From: Phycisphaerae bacterium
GTDB taxonomy: Bacteria > Planctomycetota > Phycisphaerae > Phycisphaerales > SM1A02
Length of the DNA stretch: 6,120 nucleotides
Reading direction: 5' to 3'
Assembly: GCA_002718515.1 (NCBI GenBank)
Contig: PBEX01000023.1
Location: forward strand, 17,101 to 23,220
Both the position numbers and the translations under genes were made by a program. How positions within the stretch are numbered: the stretch's first letter is position 1; every line of letters begins with the position of its first letter. Shown in pieces: positions 1 to 5,491 of the stretch. Below the pieces are notes generated by a model, which was given only the letters and a program-made list of their open reading frames with translations, was not told the origin of the DNA and did no database searches.

Positions 1-411
1 ATTGTTCTCGTTGATGAGCTTCATCGCGATACTGCAACAAACGTATTGAGCAAGCACCGATTAAAAGGAATGCTGCTTCATGACCCAGTTCTAGCGATGT
101 CTGAGTTGTGTCTGATGCACCAACTGCGTCTTCAAGATACCGCTTGGAAAGACAGCGAGCCTGATGTTTCATTCGTTTTGATTCAAGTGGAACGAACGAA
201 CCCAATCAGTCAACTCATTCAAGCCATTCAAAAATACTTTCCGCATGTTTCAATTTTAGAGTTGAGAGAAGGCCAACTTGCTCCAATTGAGTTAGACGAC
301 GCTATCGTCGATCAGTTAGACATACCAGTCGTTGAGACAGATGCAATAGATGCTGATGAGTTATCGATGTTACTCGACGGAACTGATATACAAGAGGGGA
401 CGGATTCATGA
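1..411 (+). CDS. Unrecognised protein, C-terminal part; probable signalling partner of the downstream GGDEF gene
   Basis: The reading frame is open from the first base of the window, so the start lies upstream; 136 residues are visible. A TTG at 46 could act as a start, but the in-frame residues before it (IVLVDELHRDTATNV) look like normal protein, so I treat the gene as truncated by the window. I do not recognise the family. Visible parts are a hydrophobic, partly helical segment around HDPVLAMSELCLMHQL, then a strand-helix-strand pattern (VSFVLIQV, then NPISQLIQAIQKYFPH, then VSILELRE). This looks like half of a Rossmann or receiver-like fold but lacks an obvious phospho-acceptor Asp. The tail is rich in Asp and Glu. 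There is no signal peptide or membrane helix in the visible part. The stop overlaps the next start as ATGA, so the two genes are probably translationally coupled. Function unknown; a role in c-di-GMP signalling is inferred only from context. Confidence 0.75.
   Translation: MVLVDELHRDTATNVLSKHRLKGMLLHDPVLAMSELCLMHQLRLQDTAWKDSEPDVSFVLIQVERTNPISQLIQAIQKYFPHVSILELREGQLAPIELDDAIVDQLDIPVVETDAIDADELSMLLDGTDIQEGTDS
393..400 (+). promoter_or_regulatory. Shine-Dalgarno site for the GGDEF gene
   Basis: AGAGGGGA ends 7 bases before the ATG at 408. It lies within the coding end of the preceding gene. It supports 408 as the start of the diguanylate cyclase and, with the ATGA overlap, suggests reinitiation or coupled translation. 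Confidence 0.6.
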
Positions 412-1658
412 GCAGGCAAGAGCGCGGTGTCACGTTGTTTGCGGGGCCTTTTGAATCGCAACTCTTAAATGGGTTCGAGCATGCTACTTCTGCAAGCAAT
501 ATCTTTGATGCCATTTGCGCACTAGCAACGAGCAAAGCAAATGCGCCGGTTAAAACCGTTGTGCTCCATGAAGATGTTGTTCTTGAAAACCCAAGAGTCT
601 CAATTGACGCCATTCGAAGCATTGACCCTTCTGCAATCATCGTCTATTCGGGCAAACAGATTCACCAACATGCAGATGCCTCCGTTGATGTAAAAGTTAC
701 AGTTGAACGGTTGCAATCTGCAATTGCAAATGCATCGTCATTACCCTCTGATTATGACGCTACAGATGAAATTGATTTAGATGATGTATTAGGCATTGCA
801 GAGGAAGTCTCATTTACACAATCTGAGTCTCAACTTGGCGATATCGACCTAGTGAGATCATTAATGCATCAGCCAACTCAATTTAGAGAAACCCTCTTAA
901 AAGTTTTGCAAGAACAAACTGGATGGACATATTGCGAGTTCATCAATGATGAATCATGCGCACCCGAAACAGCGTTAACGACTTCGCTTCGATATGGTCA
1001 TCAAGAGCATGGCTGTTTAGCAGCGATTGGAAGCACGACAAATGACTTACAGCGATGGGGACGGTGGGCATCATGCTGGCTAGAGTTACACCGTAAACAG
1101 CGGGATTTGAAATTGCTTGCTTATCAAGATGAACTATCTGGGGCTTGGAATAGGCGCTTCTTAAAGACCTGCTTCTCAAGAGAATTGCAGTTAGCAAAAG
1201 AGACGCGAAGACCGCTTACAGTCATGATTTTCGACATCGATGATTTCAAGCACTACAACGACACATGGGGGCATGATGCTGGAGATGAAATCATTCGGGA
1301 AGTCGTCAAGTTGCTTCGAACAATCATCAGAAAGGGCGACCATGTTTGCCGAATTGGCGGCGACGAATTCGCCGTGCTCTTCTGCGACCCAGAGCCCCCA
1401 AGAGAACCCGGATCTAATCACCCCACGACAGTAGAAATATTGGCTAAGCGATTTAGAGAGCAAGTTTCGAAAGCCCATTTCCCAAAACTCGGTGAAGAAG
1501 CAACTGGAGTTTTGTCGATTTCAGGAGGATTAGCGACGTTCCCTTGGGATGGTGTTGATGTCGACTCCATTTTGCAAAAAGCCGATGAGCGGTTGTTGCA
1601 GTCAAAAGGCCAAGGGAAAAACTCGATTACCATTGGTAATCCCAGCCATAAAGATTGA
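408..1658 (+). CDS. Diguanylate cyclase (C-terminal GGDEF domain, novel N-terminal region)
   Basis: This 416-residue cytoplasmic protein should make cyclic di-GMP from two GTP. The GGDEF domain covers about residues 235-412. It has the usual entry motif DELSGAWNRRF (241-251), metal-binding Asp276 in FDIDDFK, the substrate stretch NDTWGHDAGD (284-293), an intact GGDEF signature (317-321), and the closing ADERLLQSKGQGKN (392-405). An inhibitory I-site RKGD (308-311) sits exactly five residues before GGDEF, so product feedback is expected. Residues 327-341 form a Pro/Glu-rich insertion after the active site. Residues about 48-100 (strand TVVLHEDVV, helix, strand AIIVYSG) resemble a degenerate receiver domain. 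Residues about 150-232 may be a weak GAF-like sensor joined to GGDEF by the helix LELHRKQRDLKLLAYQ. No membrane segments are seen. The start overlaps the upstream stop by 4 bases and has a good ribosome site. Catalytic assignment is firm; the N-terminal domains are inference. Confidence 0.95.
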   Translation: MSRQERGVTLFAGPFESQLLNGFEHATSASNIFDAICALATSKANAPVKTVVLHEDVVLENPRVSIDAIRSIDPSAIIVYSGKQIHQHADASVDVKVTVERLQSAIANASSLPSDYDATDEIDLDDVLGIAEEVSFTQSESQLGDIDLVRSLMHQPTQFRETLLKVLQEQTGWTYCEFINDESCAPETALTTSLRYGHQEHGCLAAIGSTTNDLQRWGRWASCWLELHRKQRDLKLLAYQDELSGAWNRRFLKTCFSRELQLAKETRRPLTVMIFDIDDFKHYNDTWGHDAGDEIIREVVKLLRTIIRKGDHVCRIGGDEFAVLFCDPEPPREPGSNHPTTVEILAKRFREQVSKAHFPKLGEEATGVLSISGGLATFPWDGVDVDSILQKADERLLQSKGQGKNSITIGNPSHKD

Positions 1659-1666
1659 TTGTTTGC

Positions 1667-2458
1667 ATGGGTAAGACGCTCATTCTCTCTGACATCCATT
1701 TTTCAAATCCAAGTTCAAGCGCACGCTCTGCGCAAATGCTTATGCCACTATTTGACGGCATAGACAGGATTATTTTAAATGGTGACACTGCAGAAACACT
1801 ATCTAAGCGTATGTCTGCTTCATCAATCACGTTGACAGAAGAATTGATTTCGCTTGCATCTCAATCAGGTATTGATGTTGTGCTCATTACGGGAAACCAC
1901 GATCCCGATGTAAGCAAAACCCATCATGTTTACGAGTTTGAAAAGCGCGTACTCATCATGCATGGGCATGCTGTCCTAGATGGTGTAGCACCGTGGAGTT
2001 GGAGATCGAAGTACATTAAAGAACTCATGCGAAAGTACCCCACTCCTCAAACGCTCGACGAAATGCTTGAGCAAGTCACTGAATCCTCGCAGCAAGTTGG
2101 TACTGACGACATGGAATCAAACAAGCCCTCGACTTTAAAAATGGCGTCACTTGCTGTCCCCGCTGTATTTCATATTCTTAAGAGTTGGTTCATTTACCCA
2201 ACGCTCACTTACAATTTCCTTAAACAGTTTGCTCCAGAAACAAAGGTGTGCATCACCGGTCACACGCACAGGAGAGGGATCTGGATTCGAGATCATGTTG
2301 TCATTATCAACACAGGATGCTTTGCAAAGTACGCCTTCCCAAGCAGGCCATTAGCCGTTCTCCTCGATTCTGTTCAAAGAACTGTACATGCTCATTCAAT
2401 CAAAACAACCCGGGATGGTTTTAAGTTAACAAAGTCACTCTGCGAGTTTAATGTTTAA
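1667..2458 (+). CDS. Calcineurin-like metallophosphoesterase
   Basis: A 263-residue two-metal phosphoesterase with all family motifs in order: SDIH (Asp9, His11), NGD (Asp40), GNHD (76-79), HGH (99-101) and GHTH (198-201). Its substrate cannot be read from the sequence. Between HGH and GHTH lies a segment of about 95 residues with hydrophobic and aromatic stretches (around MASLAVPAVFHILKSWFIY, from residue 159). This could form a helical lid and touch the membrane. The layout recalls LpxH, the UDP-2,3-diacylglucosamine hydrolase of lipid A synthesis, but that enzyme typically has GNRD rather than GNHD, so I give no gene name. I chose ATG 1667 because MGKTLILSDIH begins right at the first strand. 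A TTG at 1655, overlapping the previous stop, would add four residues. Neither start has a clear ribosome site. The gene follows the diguanylate cyclase by 8 bases and is probably co-transcribed. Confidence 0.88.
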   Translation: MGKTLILSDIHFSNPSSSARSAQMLMPLFDGIDRIILNGDTAETLSKRMSASSITLTEELISLASQSGIDVVLITGNHDPDVSKTHHVYEFEKRVLIMHGHAVLDGVAPWSWRSKYIKELMRKYPTPQTLDEMLEQVTESSQQVGTDDMESNKPSTLKMASLAVPAVFHILKSWFIYPTLTYNFLKQFAPETKVCITGHTHRRGIWIRDHVVIINTGCFAKYAFPSRPLAVLLDSVQRTVHAHSIKTTRDGFKLTKSLCEFNV

Positions 2459-3318
2459 CTGCACGTCGCCTTCTGAAGAATAAACTGCTTAGCCTCTAAC
2501 AGTTTCTCTAAGCAAATGCCAGTTTCAAAACCCAAATCAACTGCCAACTGGTGAAGTGACTCAGTTGAGACATTACCTTCCGCTCCCGGTGCGTATGGAC
2601 AACCACCGAGGCCTCCAACTGATGCATCAAACCGCCTAACTCCACTCTCAATCGCTACCTTTGCGCAATCAATCGCTCTTCCATTCGTGTTGTGCAAATG
2701 CAATGTGAGATTACCTGGATCAAGTAAACCATCAACCGTATCGAGTAAACGAAGAATGTCATCTGGCTCTGCGACACCGATTGTGTCTCCAAAATCAATG
2801 TCATCTAATCCAAAATCTATCAGCGTTTGCGTTAATTCTCTTAGCCGGACCGGCTCTGCTGGGCCACTGAACGGGCAACGCACAGCACAACTGATGTAAC
2901 ACCGTACGCCTTGCTTTTGTTCATGAGCAAGTGCAACTAATGGTTTTAACTTTGCTAACGAACCCTCAATAGTAGTGTTTAGGTTTTTCTCACAAAACGC
3001 ATCGCTTGCCGCTGTAAGTACTCCGATTTCATCGATCGATGTTGAAAGTGATCGCTCCCATCCTTGGACGTTTGGCACTAATGCTGTGTATTGAACGCCC
3101 TCTTCTCTTGTGATTGATTCTAGCACTTGTTCTGCGTCACTGAGTTGTGGAACCCATTTTGGATGGACGAAAGCAGTTGCTTCAATCCGGTTGAGTCCAC
3201 ACTTCGATAACAAGTTAATCAATGCCACCTTGTCTTCTGAGGGAATAATTGTAGAGATGTTTTGCAACCCATCTCGCGGTCCCATCTCTGTGATTTCGAT
3301 GCAAGGCCTATTACTCAT
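2455..3318 (-). CDS. mvaB: Hydroxymethylglutaryl-CoA lyase
   Basis: A 287-residue TIM-barrel lyase of the HMGL family that splits 3-hydroxy-3-methylglutaryl-CoA into acetyl-CoA and acetoacetate, the last step of leucine breakdown. The N-terminal GPRDGLQN holds Arg15 and metal ligand Asp16. Other expected residues are Glu46, Asp178, His207 and His209 (HLHNTNG), the catalytic-loop Cys240 in SVGGLGGCPYA, Asn249 and Glu253. All fall at a constant offset of 26 from the human enzyme numbering as I recall it, so the active site is complete and ungapped. The residue after His209 is Asn where the human enzyme has Asp. The ATG at 3318 lies inside the end of the upstream ygfZ-like gene (8-base overlap), so expression is likely coupled. 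The stop is shared head-on with the phosphoesterase gene. No other leucine-degradation gene is in the window. A related acyl-CoA lyase specificity is possible but less likely. Confidence 0.93.
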   Translation of the reverse strand: MSNRPCIEITEMGPRDGLQNISTIIPSEDKVALINLLSKCGLNRIEATAFVHPKWVPQLSDAEQVLESITREEGVQYTALVPNVQGWERSLSTSIDEIGVLTAASDAFCEKNLNTTIEGSLAKLKPLVALAHEQKQGVRCYISCAVRCPFSGPAEPVRLRELTQTLIDFGLDDIDFGDTIGVAEPDDILRLLDTVDGLLDPGNLTLHLHNTNGRAIDCAKVAIESGVRRFDASVGGLGGCPYAPGAEGNVSTESLHQLAVDLGFETGICLEKLLEAKQFILQKATCS

Positions 3319-4441
3319 GACTAACTTTCGAGGGCGCGTCAGTAAGCGGTTTAACCGCTACCTTATAAACTTCAGATCCGATATATACATACAACTCTGT
3401 ATCATCAGCGAAACACTTTTTTGAAACCATCGCAATGACTGCACTCTTTCCGCTTCGAAGCGGGCTTAGGGTACTGGATGTCACAACGCCAATCGGCGTC
3501 CCGTTACATGTTTCGTCTATCCACAATTGAGCGCCTGCGATGGGAAGTGCTTCGTCATCTTCTATGTGAAGTTGTACTAGTTTCTGTTTTGGCTTTCCTA
3601 AGCTTTCCATGCGGGCAACGATTTCTTGACCGAGGTAGCACCCCTTGTCAAACCGTACACGAGAAGAGATGAGATTCGTTTCATGCGGTAAATTTGACTG
3701 ATCAAAATCAATCAAAAACATCGCCGCACCTTGTTCAACTCTTGACATATTCAGCGCGTACCATCCAACTGGTCTAACGCCATCTTCGACAAGCGATTTC
3801 CAGCATGGTGCAATATCGTCAATGTCTAGAAGGATACTTTTGCCTTGAAGTCCAAGAAAAGAGTGAGGGAGTGCCATCTTCTGGCCAAATGAAACACTCA
3901 TCTCAACCGAATCTGGCCCCAGACACCACAACCAATGCGTCGATTGAGTACAGTCTTTCACAGTGACATCTTCCATCACAATGTATTCATCAAAGTGACT
4001 TAACAAATCATCAACTGCATGAATATCGATATCTAGTATCAAACGATGCTCTTGAATGTGGACAATCACGTCACCGACAATCTTGCCCTTTCGATTTGCG
4101 ACAAACGCAAGCGTTGAATCGCCAATGTTGAGATTTTCAAACTGTTGCGTAGAAATTCTGTTCATGAATTCAATGCGGTCTTCGCCAGTGATTTCAATCG
4201 CACCTCTGCAACACGCATCAAACACGCAACTGCCTTTTTGTATTGATGCATATTCCAACTCAACAATCCCAGCAGTTGCGAGAACGATGCAACCCGTTTC
4301 GCCCCACGGTAAAAACTCTGCAAGCAGGGCTTCTTGTTGGTTTCCTTCTGCTGCCCCACTGCGTTCTGCACCATCACCTACTTCTGGCAGTGATATCTGA
4401 TAGGACTCTAACGCTTCTTGTAAAGGTGATGGGAATGCCAT
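3311..4441 (-). CDS. ygfZ: YgfZ/GcvT-like folate-binding protein
   Basis: A 376-residue protein of the YgfZ/IBA57 family, a tetrahydrofolate-binding relative of glycine-cleavage T-protein. YgfZ proteins support maturation or repair of iron-sulphur enzymes in the cytoplasm. The diagnostic motif KGCYLGQE is complete at 266-273, with the conserved Cys268. It is preceded by the RVEQG (234-238) and LPHETNL (251-257) stretches of the fold. The front barrel is visible from about residue 60 (GIVELEYASIQKGSCVFD through ITGEDRIEFMNRISTQQ). Residues 20-47 are Glu/Ala/Gly-rich, probably a flexible insertion. I chose ATG 4441 because MAFPSPLQEAL begins the recognisable protein. A TTG at 4477 would add 12 residues and overlap the upstream gene. 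The ribosome site is weak (AGG 13 bases upstream). The gene lies 16 bases after the amidotransferase and overlaps the HMG-CoA lyase by 8, so it is the middle of an operon. Family is sure; exact cellular client is not. Confidence 0.9.
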   Translation of the reverse strand: MAFPSPLQEALESYQISLPEVGDGAERSGAAEGNQQEALLAEFLPWGETGCIVLATAGIVELEYASIQKGSCVFDACCRGAIEITGEDRIEFMNRISTQQFENLNIGDSTLAFVANRKGKIVGDVIVHIQEHRLILDIDIHAVDDLLSHFDEYIVMEDVTVKDCTQSTHWLWCLGPDSVEMSVSFGQKMALPHSFLGLQGKSILLDIDDIAPCWKSLVEDGVRPVGWYALNMSRVEQGAAMFLIDFDQSNLPHETNLISSRVRFDKGCYLGQEIVARMESLGKPKQKLVQLHIEDDEALPIAGAQLWIDETCNGTPIGVVTSSTLSPLRSGKSAVIAMVSKKCFADDTELYVYIGSEVYKVAVKPLTDAPSKVSHE

Positions 4442-4457
4442 GTAACGGGTATTGTAC

Positions 4458-5105
4458 CTAAGTCGCTGCAGCAACAAAATCGTTGAAGAGGGCTTGCCCT
4501 AAAAGTGTGTGCTCGGTCCGCTCAGGGTGCCACTGAACGCCGATGTACCACGGCTTTTGCTTGTCAGCAATCCCTTCGATGAGACCGTCTTCACTTCTGG
4601 CAATGACATCAAGTGAGCCTGCATCAGCAAGCGCTTGGTGATGATGCGTATGAACCACGCCATTTCCAAGTTCGCTGGCGATTTCGTGTTCACCCGATTG
4701 ATGTCTGCTTAGCATCTCATCATCGAGATGCTGGATGAGTCTAGCCCCTGCTTGTAGGCCGAGAAACTGCATGCCTAAGCAAATGCCAAACACTGGCACA
4801 TCAGGAAGCTTCTGCAACTTGGTTAACAGTGATAACTCAAATGCCTGCCTCAGTTCATGTACCTTTGTTGCTTTGGGATGAGTTGGTTCACCAAACGCTT
4901 CCATGATGGGGTCATCTCCACCCGTAAAAACAAATCCGTCACACATCTCAATGTACCTCACCTCACACCCAAGAATCGGGGGCAATACAACAGGTATTCC
5001 ACCTGCTTTTTGGATCGCCTCGCTGTAGCCAACACCTACGCAGTGCTTGTTTTCAATGATGTCAGCCGTGATTCCGATGATTGGAGCCATACTGAAAGCA
5101 TACAT
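4458..5105 (-). CDS. Class I glutamine amidotransferase-like hydrolase, peptidase C26 (gamma-glutamyl-GABA hydrolase family)
   Basis: A 215-residue cytoplasmic hydrolase of the PuuD-like group, which typically cleaves gamma-glutamyl bonds such as in gamma-glutamyl-GABA from putrescine catabolism. The start of the fold is APIIGITAD. The oxyanion stretch is FTGGDD (60-65). The nucleophile is Cys109 in FGICLGMQFL, and the triad is completed by His193 and Glu195 in GVQWHPERT. The VHTHHHQAL stretch (151-159) matches the conserved substrate loop of this family. I chose ATG 5105 because GGAGG lies 8 bases before it. An internal ATG at 5090 fits the conserved start of the fold but lacks a well-spaced site, and a GTG at 5138 would run past the ribosome site. 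The gene heads a three-gene operon with ygfZ and HMG-CoA lyase and is divergent from rpsR. No other polyamine gene is nearby, so the true substrate is open. Confidence 0.9.
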   Translation of the reverse strand: MYAFSMAPIIGITADIIENKHCVGVGYSEAIQKAGGIPVVLPPILGCEVRYIEMCDGFVFTGGDDPIMEAFGEPTHPKATKVHELRQAFELSLLTKLQKLPDVPVFGICLGMQFLGLQAGARLIQHLDDEMLSRHQSGEHEIASELGNGVVHTHHHQALADAGSLDVIARSEDGLIEGIADKQKPWYIGVQWHPERTEHTLLGQALFNDFVAAAT

Positions 5106-5113
5106 GAGAACTG

Positions 5114-5118
5114 CCTCC
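5114..5118 (-). promoter_or_regulatory. Shine-Dalgarno GGAGG deciding the amidotransferase start
   Basis: Read on the - strand, GGAGG is followed by 8 bases and then ATG at 5105. This favours 5105 over the later ATG at 5090 (23 bases away) and over the GTG at 5138, which lies upstream of it. Confidence 0.7.
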
Positions 5119-5120
5119 AC

Positions 5121-5149
5121 TTGCCTCAAAATGGACACTCTGCTAAGAT
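5121..5149 (+). promoter_or_regulatory. Sigma70-type promoter for rpsR
   Basis: A -35 box TTGCCT (5121-5126) and a -10 box TAAGAT (5144-5149) are 17 bases apart, and TGC directly before the -10 box gives an extended -10. Transcription would start near 5156, leaving a leader of about 67 bases before rpsR. It is read by eye; no start-site data are available. Confidence 0.65.
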
Positions 5150-5159
5150 ATTCCGCTTC

Positions 5160-5210
5160 TCGTCGCCCTGGCTGTGTACATGCTGGGGCTACATTTTGTA
5201 TCCGCGACGA
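5160..5210 (+). promoter_or_regulatory. Structured 5' leader of rpsR, possible S6:S18-type autoregulatory element
   Basis: The lower stem pairs TCGTCG (5160-5165) with CGACGA (5205-5210). The upper hairpin pairs CCCTGGC (5166-5172) with GCTGGGG (5182-5188), including two G-U pairs, around a 9-base loop. The 3' side leaves 5189-5204 unpaired, ending in CCG (5202-5204) directly beside the lower stem. The 3' arm of the lower stem touches the ribosome site (GAAAGGA, 5209-5215). A CCG in a 3' bulge between two stems is, as I recall, the hallmark of the S6:S18 binding motif in bacterial ribosomal-protein mRNAs, mimicking the 16S rRNA site. The pairings are seen directly; the regulatory role is inferred. 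Confidence 0.45.
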
Positions 5211-5215
5211 AAGGA
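5209..5215 (+). promoter_or_regulatory. Shine-Dalgarno site of rpsR
   Basis: GAAAGGA ends 7 bases before ATG 5223. It fixes this start even though the frame stays open far upstream. Its first two bases lie in the 3' arm of the leader stem, so folding could limit ribosome access. Confidence 0.7.
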
Positions 5216-5222
5216 CATACCT

Positions 5223-5459
5223 ATGACAGGCGACTACGGCAGAAATCCTTCAAAGTCTTACATCAAGACTGACAAAGATGGCAAACAATACATTGATTAC
5301 AAATCAGTTGATGATTTGCGTCGATTGATGACACCGAACGGAAAAATTTACTCACGTAAGCGACTCGGTACAACTGCTAAGCAGCAACGTATGGTTGCTC
5401 AAGCTGTGAAACGTGCACGATACATGGCACTATTGCCATTCACTTCAGGCACGCTCTAA
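5223..5459 (+). CDS. rpsR: 30S ribosomal protein bS18
   Basis: A 78-residue protein matching bS18, which sits on the platform of the small ribosomal subunit next to bS6. Recognisable blocks are IDYKSVDDLRRLMTPNGKIY (24-43), GTTAKQQRMVAQAVKRARY (49-67) and ALLPF (69-73), aligning without gaps to the IDYKD, [25 protein letters not shown] core of the E. coli protein. The N-terminal stretch has no Cys, so this is not a zinc-ribbon form. Length is typical (E. coli has 75). The start is set by a good ribosome site. Normally rpsR lies beside rpsF, ssb or rplI; here it stands alone, divergent from an amidotransferase gene and convergent with a TPR gene. It has its own promoter and a structured leader, so it is probably monocistronic and may be autoregulated. 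Confidence 0.96.
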   Translation: MTGDYGRNPSKSYIKTDKDGKQYIDYKSVDDLRRLMTPNGKIYSRKRLGTTAKQQRMVAQAVKRARYMALLPFTSGTL

Positions 5460-5467
5460 GCACTACC

Positions 5468-5488
5468 AAAACTTTTAGTTTTAGTTAG
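5468..5488. terminator. Weak candidate termination region between rpsR and the TPR gene
   Basis: The 32-base gap between the convergent stops contains an AT-only-rich inverted repeat, AAAACT (5468-5473) and AGTTTT (5477-5482), with a 3-base loop, followed by TTAG. There is no GC-rich stem and no proper T-run after it on either strand, so it would be a poor intrinsic terminator. It is listed because some termination signal is expected here and this is the only symmetry present. Confidence 0.2.
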
Positions 5489-5491
5489 GGA

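Noticed and set aside
302..640. A 112-residue frame on the - strand across the junction of the first two genes
   Set aside because: It lies opposite two convincing + strand genes, has no ribosome site or recognisable domain, and is best read as a shadow frame.
1358..1374. A 6-base inverted repeat (CGGCGA and TCGCCG) with a 5-base loop inside the GGDEF gene
   Set aside because: It falls exactly on the codons for Gly-Gly-Asp-Glu-Phe-Ala and is explained by coding constraint; no T-run follows.
4243..4461. Short + strand frames opposite the YgfZ-like gene
   Set aside because: They are antisense to a clear family member and their residues look like random translation.
4442..4477. TTG start at 4477 for the YgfZ-like protein
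   Set aside because: The 12 extra residues (MLLQRLRYNTRY) overlap the upstream coding end and resemble no family sequence; ATG 4441 gives a natural start.
5106..5138. Upstream GTG start at 5138 for the amidotransferase
   Set aside because: It would include the GGAGG ribosome site and the rpsR -35 box within the coding region; ATG 5105 is 8 bases from GGAGG and keeps the conserved fold start.
5175..5180. TGTACA palindrome in the rpsR leader as a possible operator
   Set aside because: A six-base palindrome is expected by chance and it lies in the loop of the predicted upper hairpin; no second copy was seen nearby.
4857..5222. Open frame continuing upstream of rpsR, which would extend S18 by about 120 residues
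   Set aside because: The added residues are antisense to the amidotransferase gene, bS18 proteins are about 75-80 residues, and a good ribosome site and promoter sit just before ATG 5223.
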